Of a DNA stretch of 64,000 bases, positions 45,685-54,626 are shown one piece after another. This DNA is from JBCFAY01 sp038562375. Lineage in GTDB: Bacteria > Bacillota > Clostridia > Christensenellales > CAG-138. The notes under the pieces are model-generated. The model made no database searches and was not told where the DNA came from. It worked only from the letters and a program-made list of their open reading frames with translations. The DNA lies in assembly GCA_038562375.1 (NCBI GenBank), contig JBCFAY010000009.1, forward strand, positions 81,165 to 145,164, written 5' to 3'. Each line of letters begins with the position of its first letter. Within the stretch, counting starts at the first letter, position 1. Both the position numbers and the translations under genes were made by a program.

Positions 45685-47076
45685 TTACGCGCCTTTTTGT
45701 TCGAACTCCTTGATATTGTCCGGGGTAAGAATGATCGGCTCCATTTTGCCGGGGTGTTTCTTACGGTAATACTGCATAAGCAGCATTATGACAACGCCTA
45801 CGACCATGTAGACCACCAAGGACATCCAGCCCATGAAATCCAGGGTCAAAGACGAGGCCACCACCACCCAGATGGATACGATCATGCCCACAAACAAGAA
45901 CCAGTTGCCGAAGGGCGCCTTGTAAGGACGTTCCCAATCGGGACGGGTTTTGCGCAGCTTATAGGTGTCGTAGCAGACCATCAGATAGACAAGGCCTGCC
46001 GCAATGCAGGATACGGCGTAGATGTAGCGCACCCAGTCGGAGGCGGAGAATATGCAGAACACCACGGAGAAGATCAACACGATTAGGTTTGCCCAGTAGG
46101 GCTGGCCATGCTTGTTGAGCTTCATAAACGCGTGAGGCAGCATGTTCAACTGGGCGGAGCCATACAGCACGCGGGCGGAAGACGTCCAGAACCCCATAAA
46201 GGTTGTGAAGCCGTGCAGGGAGCCCGCTATAAGCGCTATCCAGGCAAAGAGCATGGGCAGCCCCAGACTGCGGATGAGTTCAGGCTCCGGCATTTTCATA
46301 CCGGCAAGCTGATCCCAGGGCGCCATGCCGCCGATGGCTATAACCACCAAGCCGTACAGCAGAGCGGGAACGAACAGAGCGGCGAGTATGACCTTCCACA
46401 TTTTCTTGGCGGGGAAAGTGATCTCCTCCACCATGGTAGGAGTCAGCTCAAAGCCGATAAACTTAAGCGTGAGGACGCCCGACGCCAAGAATATGCCGGA
46501 CATGCCCCCGGGAGCCCAACCGCCCTTGCCGACCAGGTTGCTCGCGCTCCAATGGCCGCTGGTAAAGAACATGATCATGACGACTATGGACATGATCACC
46601 ATGCTGAAGAAGAAGATGTTCGAGAGCTTACCCGAGATGGAGATGTTGAAGTTGGACACAGCGTACCAGACCAGGCACATCGCGATGGCGATGAGCATGA
46701 CCTCCGTCGTTGTAAAGGGGATGAAGAAACCCAGGGCGGTAGTTAGTATGAAGGCGCAAAGGGGCGGTTCCACGATCTGAATGAGGAACATGAGCCACTG
46801 AGCATACCAGCCGATCTTATGGTTGGTAGCATTTGCCGTCCAAACGGCCACGGAAGAAGTAAAGGGGAGCATGGCGGCCATTTCGGCAAACGCCAGGCCG
46901 ACCGGGACCAGCAATACGGCCAGGGCCAGGAAGATGAATGCGGCGCTCGCTCCCGTCAGAGAGAACCAATAGGGAGCTTCGGCAAGCCAACCGCCGATGA
47001 CCGCGCCCGATGCAATGGAGATCAACGTAATCATGGATAATTTCTTATTGAGCGATTTCCCACCTTTGTTTTCCAT
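45685..47076 (-). CDS. APC-superfamily amino-acid/amine permease
   Basis: 463 residues from the ATG at 47076 (GGAGG 6 nt upstream). About twelve membrane helices; the first has SIASGAVIGGWLAEAPYWF, the APC substrate-helix GxG-type pattern, and helix 6 KFIGFELTPTMVEEI. It resembles the amino acid-polyamine-organocation family (YfnA/glutamate-GABA exchanger-like), but substrate cannot be assigned. Same strand as and downstream of the isochorismatase-like hydrolase gene; probably imports what that enzyme cleaves. Confidence 0.85.
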   Translation of the reverse strand: MENKGGKSLNKKLSMITLISIASGAVIGGWLAEAPYWFSLTGASAAFIFLALAVLLVPVGLAFAEMAAMLPFTSSVAVWTANATNHKIGWYAQWLMFLIQIVEPPLCAFILTTALGFFIPFTTTEVMLIAIAMCLVWYAVSNFNISISGKLSNIFFFSMVIMSIVVMIMFFTSGHWSASNLVGKGGWAPGGMSGIFLASGVLTLKFIGFELTPTMVEEITFPAKKMWKVILAALFVPALLYGLVVIAIGGMAPWDQLAGMKMPEPELIRSLGLPMLFAWIALIAGSLHGFTTFMGFWTSSARVLYGSAQLNMLPHAFMKLNKHGQPYWANLIVLIFSVVFCIFSASDWVRYIYAVSCIAAGLVYLMVCYDTYKLRKTRPDWERPYKAPFGNWFLFVGMIVSIWVVVASSLTLDFMGWMSLVVYMVVGVVIMLLMQYYRKKHPGKMEPIILTPDNIKEFEQKGA

Positions 47077-47139
47077 TTGAATCCTCCTTCTTCGATAATG
47101 GATGTTGACGGTCACTTCGTGATCACAACTTTTCCTGTA

Positions 47140-47153
47140 TGTGCGATCGCACA
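47140..47153. repeat. Perfect 14-bp palindrome
   Basis: TGTGCGATCGCACA in the 294-bp gap between the permease and hydrolase genes. It could be a regulator site or a stem; no T-run follows. Nothing else is recognised between 47077 and 47370. Confidence 0.4.
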
Positions 47154-47370
47154 CGGGGTTCTGTATGCTTTCTTTCAACCTCCTTTCCATATTGGCTTAG
47201 AAGGGATGTCTTCGCGCAAGAAACAGCATGGTATTGTGCGCCGTCCAAAGGCAAAATCCTCTGCCTTGGCTATGAAGCCCTTTACCTTTTGTGCGTGGGG
47301 TTCGATGCGTTTTACACTGCGATGTTTTTGCGTCGGCGACGCCAAATACCGCAGCGCGGTCCACACGGGG

Positions 47371-48072
47371 CTATTGATTGGCCGATTCAAGCGCTTCCAG
47401 CAATTCGTCGGTGTTGACCACGTGGCAATAGATATTATTGAGGATTTCCAGTTCATTGGCTTGGATCTGGGCGGTAGAAGCCCGGCAGGCGTCCTCGATC
47501 AGCCATACCTTGAAGCTTTCGTCCGCCAGGGAGCGCACGGTGCCCGAGACGCACTGGTCCGTGAGCACGCCCGTGACCACCACGGTGTCGATGCCCATGT
47601 TATGAAGTATCAGGCGCAGCGTGGAGCCGGTGAGGGCGCTGTCCGTGGTTTTGGTGATGACGATCTCGTCTTCGATGGGCGCGAGCTCCGGCACGATATC
47701 CCCCCAAGGATCGCCGGGGACGAGGAGCAGTTCATTATAACCGGTGGCTTTGTGATCCAGCGACCGGTCCGCTCCGTTTTTTTTGCGGCATTCGATCTTG
47801 CCGAAGATCACCTCCATGCCGTGCGAGCGGAAATAATCCAGCAGCCGTTTGTTGTTGGGAACCACCACGTTGTCGATCGCCTGGTAAAACTGCTCCCAGC
47901 GAGCGGCGTCGTCAAGCTCTATTGCAGTGGGATTCTCATGTTTTTTGCGCGTGATGAACACGTGCTGCATATCGATAATCAACAATGCGGTTTTCTTTGG
48001 ATCGATTTCAATTTTGCCGTAATCATTGTCATTTTTGTAATAGAAAGATACGTGCCTGTCATTCACTTTCAT
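47371..48072 (-). CDS. Isochorismatase-family cysteine hydrolase
   Basis: 233 residues. Catalytic triad of the cysteine-hydrolase group is visible: D34 in LIIDMQ, K141 in ITKTTDSA and C174 in TDQCVSGTVR, with the usual cis-peptide region VLTDQCV. Relatives hydrolyse N-carbamoylsarcosine, nicotinamide, ureidoacrylate or isochorismate. The pairing with an APC permease favours an amide or carbamoyl amino compound, by inference. Divergent from the AraC response regulator. Confidence 0.88.
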   Translation of the reverse strand: MKVNDRHVSFYYKNDNDYGKIEIDPKKTALLIIDMQHVFITRKKHENPTAIELDDAARWEQFYQAIDNVVVPNNKRLLDYFRSHGMEVIFGKIECRKKNGADRSLDHKATGYNELLLVPGDPWGDIVPELAPIEDEIVITKTTDSALTGSTLRLILHNMGIDTVVVTGVLTDQCVSGTVRSLADESFKVWLIEDACRASTAQIQANELEILNNIYCHVVNTDELLEALESANQ

Positions 48073-48233
48073 GATGTCACACTCCCTATTCTTCTAAAGA
48101 TTTGGTACAAGAAAGGATCTTTTTTTATTATAACCCAACCAATTTGCAGACACAGGCGCACGTTTTGTCTGTTTAGTGCAATAATCTTTACCTTCTGAAC
48201 AAAATACTGCATTGCAACCGCAAAAGCGTCTTA

Positions 48234-48262
48234 TTGTAATCCGTATACGAGCTCGATATAAT
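48234..48262 (+). promoter_or_regulatory. Promoter of the AraC/PocR two-component genes
   Basis: TTGTAA (48234-48239), 17-bp spacer, TATAAT (48257-48262). A TATAAT-like element also lies on the opposite strand at 48132-48127 for the divergent hydrolase gene. Confidence 0.55.
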
Positions 48263-48330
48263 AAAATTTAGGACAATTTTGTAAAGCAATATGCCGGAGC
48301 ATGGGTGCCCAGCAAGCGGGAGGTGAGGGC

Positions 48331-49410
48331 ATGTATACGGTCTTGATCGCCGACGATGAGCAGATCGAGCGCTCCTTTTTGCGCAGCGTCATCAACGCTC
48401 AGCAGAACCATTACCGGGTAATCGCCGAGGCCGTCAACGGACAGAAAGCTCTGGCCCTTGCCAAATCCATGCAGCCGGACGTGGCGATCTTGGATATCAA
48501 TATGCCCGTGATAAACGGCCTTGAGGCGGCGCGGCAAATCAAGCGCCTCTTCCCCGGCATGGTGATTATTCTTAACAGCGCGTACGCGGAATTCGATTTT
48601 GCCCAACAGGCGATTTCCTGCGGTGTAAATGCTTATTTGATTAAGCCCGCAAATGCGGAACTGATCCTTTCCACATTGGAAGGGTGCCTTAGAAGCCGGG
48701 CTCTTCGTCCGTCGTCCGGAGTCACCCTGGGGTTTTCGCCGGGCGAATCTTATCCCTACGAGCTCGTCGAGAAGCTTTTGGCAAGCATCGCCAACCGGGA
48801 CGCACGGATGATGGCCGCCTGCTCGGAAGCATATCTGAAGTTTTTTCGGGAACGGCAAACCCACCATGAACATTATCAGCTGTTCATCATCAACACGCTT
48901 TTCTCCATCCTCCACGAACTGCAAAAAGCCGGTATCCCCGGCGAGCTGACCCAGCTCCTCTGCGATCATGTGTATCTGAGCCGAATCAGCAGGGCGGAAT
49001 CCTGGCAGGAAGTCTTGCTCCATTTGGAGGAATTCATCGCCCGGCTCCAGCTGCTGCTGATCGGCTGCGAAATCGGGGTTCGCACCAGCATTTCACAGGT
49101 AGTCCAGTATATCGATCAGAACTATGAAAAAAATATTGCCCTGAATGATTTGGCGGAGATGGTTCACTTAAGCCCGGCCTATCTTTCGCGGCGCTTTCAC
49201 CAGGAACAGGGGATGTCGATCCGCAATTACATCGCCTTTAAGCGCATGGAGCGGGCCGGCAATCTGCTGCAGACCTCCGATCTTTCCATCCGGGAGATCG
49301 CCGAAACCTGCGGCTTCTCCAACGCTTCCTATTTCCACAGGATGTGCAGGGAACATACGGGGCTCTCGCCTGCCCAAGTGCGGCAGCAATTTCGGGAGGG
49401 AGATGCATAA
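48331..49410 (+). CDS. AraC-type (YesN-like) response regulator
   Basis: 359 residues from the ATG at 48331 (GGAGGTGAGGGC upstream). Receiver domain with DDE (8-10), D55 in AILDINMP and K in YLIKPANAELIL. A middle helical linker follows, then a C-terminal double HTH of AraC type (about 255-350; IALNDLAEMVHLSPAYLSRRFHQ and LSIREIAETCGFSNASYFHRM). Followed 5 bp later by its sensor kinase. Confidence 0.93.
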   Translation: MYTVLIADDEQIERSFLRSVINAQQNHYRVIAEAVNGQKALALAKSMQPDVAILDINMPVINGLEAARQIKRLFPGMVIILNSAYAEFDFAQQAISCGVNAYLIKPANAELILSTLEGCLRSRALRPSSGVTLGFSPGESYPYELVEKLLASIANRDARMMAACSEAYLKFFRERQTHHEHYQLFIINTLFSILHELQKAGIPGELTQLLCDHVYLSRISRAESWQEVLLHLEEFIARLQLLLIGCEIGVRTSISQVVQYIDQNYEKNIALNDLAEMVHLSPAYLSRRFHQEQGMSIRNYIAFKRMERAGNLLQTSDLSIREIAETCGFSNASYFHRMCREHTGLSPAQVRQQFREGDA

Positions 49411-49415
49411 GGAAT

Positions 49416-50675
49416 ATGCTTATTGATTTGCATGATATTGTAACCGAGGAATTTCAGGAGCAGATGCAGAATTCCTTTGCCCGCCTTTCGGGTTTCGGGG
49501 TGGTTTTTACCGACGCCGACGGCGTGCATATCGGCAAGGGCGGAAATTTTACCCGGTTTTGCCAGGCGATCAACTGCCGGGAGGATGGAGCCGGCTGCTG
49601 CGCCCTGACCAATCGCCAGGCGATCCGCATGGCGCTGGATTCCCCGCATCCCGATCGGCCTGCCGTCTTCGTATGCCACGCGGGCTTGGTGAACATTGAA
49701 CTGCCCATCCTTCACGAGGGCAAGTGCGTGGGCGCCTTCACCGCCGGGCAAGTGCTCTGCGAGGAGGACTGCTATCCCCGGGACAACAGCCAGTCCGACG
49801 TCAACTGGCAGAAGGATCCCCAGCTGGCGGAATACTATAAGGAGATTCCCGTGTTGTCCCGCCGCCATATCGAAAATACCGCGGATCTGATGTGCGATCT
49901 TACCCAATACATCCTCAAGAACCATACCTATACCTTGATGCAGAAGGAGCTGGCCCACCAGAAGGAAGAGCTGCTGCTCTACGAAAAACGCCAGGCGGAA
50001 CTGGAAAACCTGCTCATGCAGACCAAGTTCGACGCGCTGCAAAAGCAGGTTATGCCCCATTTTATATTCAATGTGCTCAACTCGGTCTCCCGCCTCATCT
50101 CCATGCAGGACTATGGCCGGGCGCAGCAAATGCTTACCGCATTCACCCATATGATGCGCTACAGCCTATCCAATACGCAGCAGACCATTCTGCTTGACCA
50201 GGAGCTGGATTACGTTCGAAACTACCTAGCGATACAGCAACTGCGTTTTGGCGACCGCATCCGATATGAGATCCATTGCGATCCGGAGATGGAATTGCTG
50301 CAGCTTCCCTTTTTCACCATCCAGCCTCTGGTGGAAAACTCCATCGAGCACGGCATTCTGCATATGTCCGAAGGCGGGCATGTCCTTTTGTCCTGCCGGC
50401 GCCTGCCCAGGGAATATCGCATCGAACTAACCGACAACGGCGCCGGCATCGACGAGACAACGCTTGAGAATATCCGCAAGCATGTGCTTTCCTCCACCGT
50501 TTCCAACCGGCAGGAACATGTGGGCCTGCACAACTGCTATAACAGGCTCAAGATCCTGTACGGGGACGCGGTGCGTTTTGAGCTTAACAGTACCCACCGC
50601 AGGGCAACCTGCGTGCGTATCTGCATCGATGCGGATTATGCCATATGCGGCTGCGGGCAGGCGGATCGCTTATAG
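49416..50675 (+). CDS. PocR-domain LytS/YesM-like sensor histidine kinase
   Basis: 419 residues from the ATG at 49416 (AAGGA upstream). No membrane helices, so cytoplasmic. PocR ligand-sensor domain about 1-165 (FGVVFTDADGVHIGKGGNFTRFC, GCCALTNRQA, FVCHAGLVNIELPIL, GAFTAGQVL); its several cysteines/histidines could bind a metal or ligand. Coiled linker (175-205), His-kinase domain with H215 in MPHFIFNVLN, and a HATPase (LVENSIEHGI, DNGAGID). PocR domains commonly sense small hydrocarbon derivatives. Probably detects the substrate of the nearby permease/hydrolase. Confidence 0.9.
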   Translation: MLIDLHDIVTEEFQEQMQNSFARLSGFGVVFTDADGVHIGKGGNFTRFCQAINCREDGAGCCALTNRQAIRMALDSPHPDRPAVFVCHAGLVNIELPILHEGKCVGAFTAGQVLCEEDCYPRDNSQSDVNWQKDPQLAEYYKEIPVLSRRHIENTADLMCDLTQYILKNHTYTLMQKELAHQKEELLLYEKRQAELENLLMQTKFDALQKQVMPHFIFNVLNSVSRLISMQDYGRAQQMLTAFTHMMRYSLSNTQQTILLDQELDYVRNYLAIQQLRFGDRIRYEIHCDPEMELLQLPFFTIQPLVENSIEHGILHMSEGGHVLLSCRRLPREYRIELTDNGAGIDETTLENIRKHVLSSTVSNRQEHVGLHNCYNRLKILYGDAVRFELNSTHRRATCVRICIDADYAICGCGQADRL

Positions 50676-50780
50676 GAAGCGCAAAGCGTAAAGGTTTCGC
50701 GTCATAAGCTTTCGAACCTTCCATCGTGAGATCCGGTGCGTTTCAATACCATCCTCATTGCTTTAATACCATTAGGGCTA

Positions 50781-51080
50781 TGGACAAAGGGCTGATCGCA
50801 TTCCTGGGCTGCAAGCAGGAGCTTATCGTCAAGGCACAGTATTGGCTATACCGTCGCGAATGAGGCAACCGCCTATCTTCATCCCGCCAAGGCCATGGCT
50901 ATGACAGCTGTTGACCTGCTCTACGGCGGCGCCGGGGCGGCCCGGGTATCATTGCAGCGTTCCATCCCTCGTTTACCAAGGACTCCTACCTGCGCTTCTG
51001 GCAGGATACCATGGCTCGCAAGGCGGTGACCTCCCTGGATAGTTGTTTTGAGCTGGATTCCCGTATCCGCATCATAGCGG
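50781..51080 (+). pseudogene. Decayed C-terminal end of an M20-family peptidase/amidohydrolase
   Basis: No intact gene between 50676 and 51143. On the plus strand from 50835 the translation HSIGYTVANEATAYLHPAKAMAMTAVDLL... resembles the C-terminal end of M20 amidohydrolases (AbgB-like: a GHS motif, then a lysine/methionine-rich helix with AxxALTAxDLL). Near 50940 the sense frame shifts by one base, continuing as PGIIAAFHPSFTKDSYLRFWQ. Frameshift plus missing 5' part indicate a relic. Family assignment is from memory of the pattern only. Confidence 0.4.
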
Positions 51081-51143
51081 CAATCGATGCTGCATCCTCG
51101 GGGCGTACCTTTTCCAGCCGCACCATTTTTGAAATATCGCCGA

Positions 51144-52190
51144 CTATCCCAATCTCTCCAGACGCGCGCCCTGCGCGGCGTAGTAAGATTGCAATTCTTC
51201 AAGCCTGTTGCGAAATTCCATATCGCCCTCATAGGTCACGCTCGGGTCGTTTTCCAGCCTTTGCACATACGCAGGGATGCGATTGATGTGGATCACCAGC
51301 GCGCTGTTGCCGCCGCCCGCCCAAAAGGGCGTGATTCCGCGTTCGCCGCCCCAGCCCTGCGCGCCCGTGATATCTACGCGGCGCAGCACCAGCCGCGCCA
51401 CGGCGATGACCCGCGCGGCCTCCTGTGCACAGCAGGGCTCTACGCCCTTGAGCGCGATGCCCTCGAAAGGCACAAATTTGCTGACGTACAGGCTGGTCAG
51501 GTGCGGGAACTCTTTGATTTTAAACAGGAAATCCGTATAATCCCGATACTTGCTTTCGTTTGGGCTCAGGCCCGCCAATATGCCGGTGCCGAGGTTCAGG
51601 CCCGCCTCGCCGATGCGCCAGGCAAACGCTTCCTTTTCCGCTAGGTTATCGCCCGGCTTTACGGCGGAGAACACCGCGGGATTCAGCGTCTCAAAAACCG
51701 AACGGACCATTTTCACGCCGTAACCCTTGATCTCCCGCAGTGTTGCCAAAGACATTGCCGCCCCGCAGTTCACATCGATCCGGGCCTTTGTGAATCCCGC
51801 TTGATAGATGCTCCGGACGATTTCAAGGATATCCTTGCCTTCGCTTCCCAGCGTCGTGCCGCCGCTCAAATGAAAATCATGCACGCCGTATTTGAAGAGA
51901 TAGCCGACCGCCTTAAGGATCTCCTCGACGGACAGGGGCTTTTTCCCTTTTTCCCGCCAATAGGGGCAATAGGCGCACAAAGGCTTTAGGTTGCACTCAA
52001 GCACCGTGGCGATTCCCCCACTGGCCATAAATACGTTGCCGTACTCTTGTTCGCGCACCAGACGCGCCGCTTTGAAAAGTTCCTCCGCAGCCTCGTCGCT
52101 TTGCGAATGTTCGAACAGATACAGCGCTTCCTCGCGGTCTATGGGCCTCGTAATCGCGGCCTTTACTATATTGGTGAATTCGGCGTTCAT
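51144..52190 (-). CDS. Radical SAM protein, BioB/HydE/HmdB-like, CX5CX2C motif
   Basis: 348 residues from the ATG at 52190 (GGGGGAG 12 nt upstream; an ATG 33 bp earlier overlaps the previous stop but lacks a ribosome site). The cluster motif is C66-x5-C72-x2-C75 (ECNLKPLCAYC), not the usual CX3CX2C; CX5CX2C is known from HmdB/HcgA of [Fe]-hydrogenase cofactor synthesis. HDFHLSGGTTLG supplies the GGE-like SAM-amine motif, and DVNCGAAMS plus GTGILAGLSPNESKY match the BATS-type barrel. End gene of the MoeA/importer locus. Reaction unknown. Confidence 0.82.
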   Translation of the reverse strand: MNAEFTNIVKAAITRPIDREEALYLFEHSQSDEAAEELFKAARLVREQEYGNVFMASGGIATVLECNLKPLCAYCPYWREKGKKPLSVEEILKAVGYLFKYGVHDFHLSGGTTLGSEGKDILEIVRSIYQAGFTKARIDVNCGAAMSLATLREIKGYGVKMVRSVFETLNPAVFSAVKPGDNLAEKEAFAWRIGEAGLNLGTGILAGLSPNESKYRDYTDFLFKIKEFPHLTSLYVSKFVPFEGIALKGVEPCCAQEAARVIAVARLVLRRVDITGAQGWGGERGITPFWAGGGNSALVIHINRIPAYVQRLENDPSVTYEGDMEFRNRLEELQSYYAAQGARLERLG

Positions 52191-52209
52191 AGCTATAGCT
52201 TGCTCCCCC

Positions 52210-53256
52210 CTATAATGCGGCATCGCTTTCGGTGCCCCAAATGTCGCACGTCAAAAGCTCCACCGTCGTCTCGCCGCCCACAAGCAAGTCCGCCATTATA
52301 AGCGCCGCGTGCGGCGGACCGGGGATACCGAGCACCGGCGTTCCGCCGATTTGTGCAAGCAGCGACGGGGAGCCTCCGGGATGGACAAGCACGCCGTGCT
52401 GTACGACCGTTCCGACTTTCTCCACGGCGGATACGGTATGGTCGTTGTAGACGCTTTTCCCTTTGCCTACGCCGCCGATCACGGCGATCACGTCGTAACG
52501 TTTCGCCGCGTACACAAGTACACTGCTCAGCTCAAGCGCATCGTCTCCCGCGGGCGCAAAAAGATCGGCCGAAGCCTCGTACCCTTCGGCAAGGGCCTTT
52601 ACATAGATGCCGACGGACTCGATCTTTTTGCCGTACGGCGGCACAATGCCGCCCGGCACGAGGTCCCGGCCGGTGGGAATGATGGCGACACGCGGTTTTT
52701 TCAGGACGGATACCGACTCCACCCCGCCCATGCGCAGCATCATCAGATGATCGGCGCGCAGGCGAACGTCCGCGGGCAGGATTTGCTCCCCTTCTTCCAG
52801 CGAGGAACCTTCATACGAGATGCATTGTCCAGGAACGGGTCGCTCGAATATGAGCATACCTTCGGCCGTATTGCGGCATTGTTCGGCATGCAGCAGCGTA
52901 TCGAAAACGCCGGGCACAGGAGCGCCCATGGGCACGATTTTATAGCGATCCGTCATAAAAGGCCGGAATGGCGCATCGGTTTTTTCGCCGATGCCCGCCC
53001 AGTTTACCGCCACGCCGTCCTTCATCGCAACATTACAGTTGGGCGTGGTGACGGCCGCGCAATGCCTGCGCGCGGTGATTCTGTCCGCCGCTTGCTCAAC
53101 AGGCACATCCTCCGCAACAGGCTCCAATCTTACTGCATGGAACAGCCTATCCAACGCTGCATCGAGCGGGACGGGCGCGCTTTTGCCGCAATGGTTGCTG
53201 CAATCGCGGCAATCCCCGCAAGCTTTCGGCGGCACGACGATGGACGGCTTTTTCAT
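52210..53256 (-). CDS. MoeA-like molybdopterin-binding protein with Cys-rich N-terminus
   Basis: 348 residues. Begins with a CX2CX2CX3C cluster (Cys 13, 16, 19, 23 in ACGDCRDCSNHCG), not part of normal MoeA. A MoeA domain then has an altered substrate loop (AMKDGVAV in place of AMDGYAV), the MoCF/MogA-like region IPTGRDLVPGG and GGVGKGKSVYNDHTVSAVEKVG, and LGIPGPPHAALI. MoeA domain IV is missing. It could insert or hand over a metal; the motif may bind a cluster or zinc. Lies between a full MoeA and the radical SAM gene. Confidence 0.75.
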   Translation of the reverse strand: MKKPSIVVPPKACGDCRDCSNHCGKSAPVPLDAALDRLFHAVRLEPVAEDVPVEQAADRITARRHCAAVTTPNCNVAMKDGVAVNWAGIGEKTDAPFRPFMTDRYKIVPMGAPVPGVFDTLLHAEQCRNTAEGMLIFERPVPGQCISYEGSSLEEGEQILPADVRLRADHLMMLRMGGVESVSVLKKPRVAIIPTGRDLVPGGIVPPYGKKIESVGIYVKALAEGYEASADLFAPAGDDALELSSVLVYAAKRYDVIAVIGGVGKGKSVYNDHTVSAVEKVGTVVQHGVLVHPGGSPSLLAQIGGTPVLGIPGPPHAALIMADLLVGGETTVELLTCDIWGTESDAAL

Positions 53257-53340
53257 CTATGATCTCCTTGAGCGGCACATGCCGGGCCAAGCACGCCTAA
53301 ACGGCATGCTTCGGCATTTCGCGTATTGTCCTAATACGGA

Positions 53341-54540
53341 TCAAATATCAAAATTCGAAAGAAGTTCGACATTCACCGTTTCTCCCGCCTCGAACGCGTC
53401 CCGGCCGATGGGCGCGATAAAGAGCGCATCGCATCCTGTAATAAGATTGACGAACCCGCCCGAAGGGGTCAGAACTTCCGCGGTATGCCGCCCTCCCTCC
53501 TCCTTGACGCGCAGCCTGTAGTACATCTCAAGGTGCTCGGGTTTTTGTATTTTTTTCTCCAGCGCAATGTCCAGCGTCCGGCGCTTGGGCGTCGGTTGTC
53601 CCAGCATATGGCAGACGAGCGCCTTGACGCACCAGTCCATGGCGTAATAGGTCGCAAGCGTTGGCCCCGGCAGGTTGATGACGGGTTTGCCCTTTATAAG
53701 CGCCAGCGCGATGGGGATCCCCGGGATCGAGCGGATGCCGTGCTGAAACCACTCGGCATGCTTTTGCAGCAGTCTGCTCGCATAGTCTTCGCTCCCCATG
53801 GAGGAGCCGCCGTTCAAAAGGATCATTTCCGCATTCGCGCAGGCGTCCATGAGCGCTTGCTCCATCGCGGCTAAATTGTCCTTCAATATGGGATAGCAGC
53901 GCGCCTGTGCGCCCCAGGAGGCGAGCATGGCCTGCACCATGGCGCTGTTGCTTTCGATGTTCTGCCCCCGAGCCGGAGTTGTGCCGATCGGTATCAGCTC
54001 GTTGCCGGTCGGGATATATGCGACCGCCGGCTTTTTGTATACGGGTACCTTGCATATGCCCGCAGTTCCAAGCAGCGCCAGATACAGGGGCAACAGACGG
54101 GTGCCTTTTTTAAGCAGATGCTGTCCGGCGCACAGAGTAGCTCCGCAGGACTTGATATATTGACCCTTCTTCACCGGCTCTTCCGGCGTTATGGTAATTG
54201 AACCGTCCGCATGACGCTGTACATCCTCGGTGGCGAGTATCGTGTCGTAGGCGTCGTCAAAATCGTCGCCGGTATCCGCGAGCGCATAGGGCAGCGTGCC
54301 CGTCCAGGGGAAGTTGCCGCCGCTCTCCTGAATGAGCTTTTCATACGAGACGGCTACGCCGTCCATCATGGAAGCGCGAAAAACAGGAAGCGTGTTTACG
54401 GATGCGATATCCTGCGCCAGCACGCGCCCGGCCGCCTCGTGAAGATCGACCTGCTCTTCGGATAAAGACGGATTCCAAAGCGTCCGGAGCGTTTCGAGCG
54501 CTTCCATGCGGGTGACGTATTTCCCCCGATCCAAGTACAT
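53341..54540 (-). CDS. Molybdopterin molybdenumtransferase MoeA-like protein
   Basis: 399 residues, full MoeA architecture. FRASMMDGVAVSY corresponds to the AMDGYAV motif; YIPTGNELIPIGTTPARGQNIESNSAMV, LLNGGSSMGSEDYASRLLQ and INLPGPTLATYYAM match MoeA domain III; and a domain IV follows (about 320-399). MoeA inserts molybdate (or tungstate) into adenylated molybdopterin. Some motif residues differ from the housekeeping form (GSSMGSEDY for GVSVGDYDY), so it may be a paralogue for another metal or cofactor. Confidence 0.82.
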   Translation of the reverse strand: MYLDRGKYVTRMEALETLRTLWNPSLSEEQVDLHEAAGRVLAQDIASVNTLPVFRASMMDGVAVSYEKLIQESGGNFPWTGTLPYALADTGDDFDDAYDTILATEDVQRHADGSITITPEEPVKKGQYIKSCGATLCAGQHLLKKGTRLLPLYLALLGTAGICKVPVYKKPAVAYIPTGNELIPIGTTPARGQNIESNSAMVQAMLASWGAQARCYPILKDNLAAMEQALMDACANAEMILLNGGSSMGSEDYASRLLQKHAEWFQHGIRSIPGIPIALALIKGKPVINLPGPTLATYYAMDWCVKALVCHMLGQPTPKRRTLDIALEKKIQKPEHLEMYYRLRVKEEGGRHTAEVLTPSGGFVNLITGCDALFIAPIGRDAFEAGETVNVELLSNFDI

Positions 54541-54626
54541 TTTTTAAACCTCCGGTTATTCGTTTGAGCAAATTCTTTTATAGCGCCGCGCACGGTTTGA
54601 TGCGCGGCGCTTATGAACCGGGTATA

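Noticed and set aside
45697..46780. Plus-strand frames opposite the APC permease
   Set aside because: Shadows of the permease gene; the permease reading has a full membrane-protein pattern and good ribosome site.
47077..48198. Plus-strand frame of 373 codons opposite the isochorismatase gene
   Set aside because: Antisense to an enzyme with an intact catalytic triad; its own sequence shows no family.
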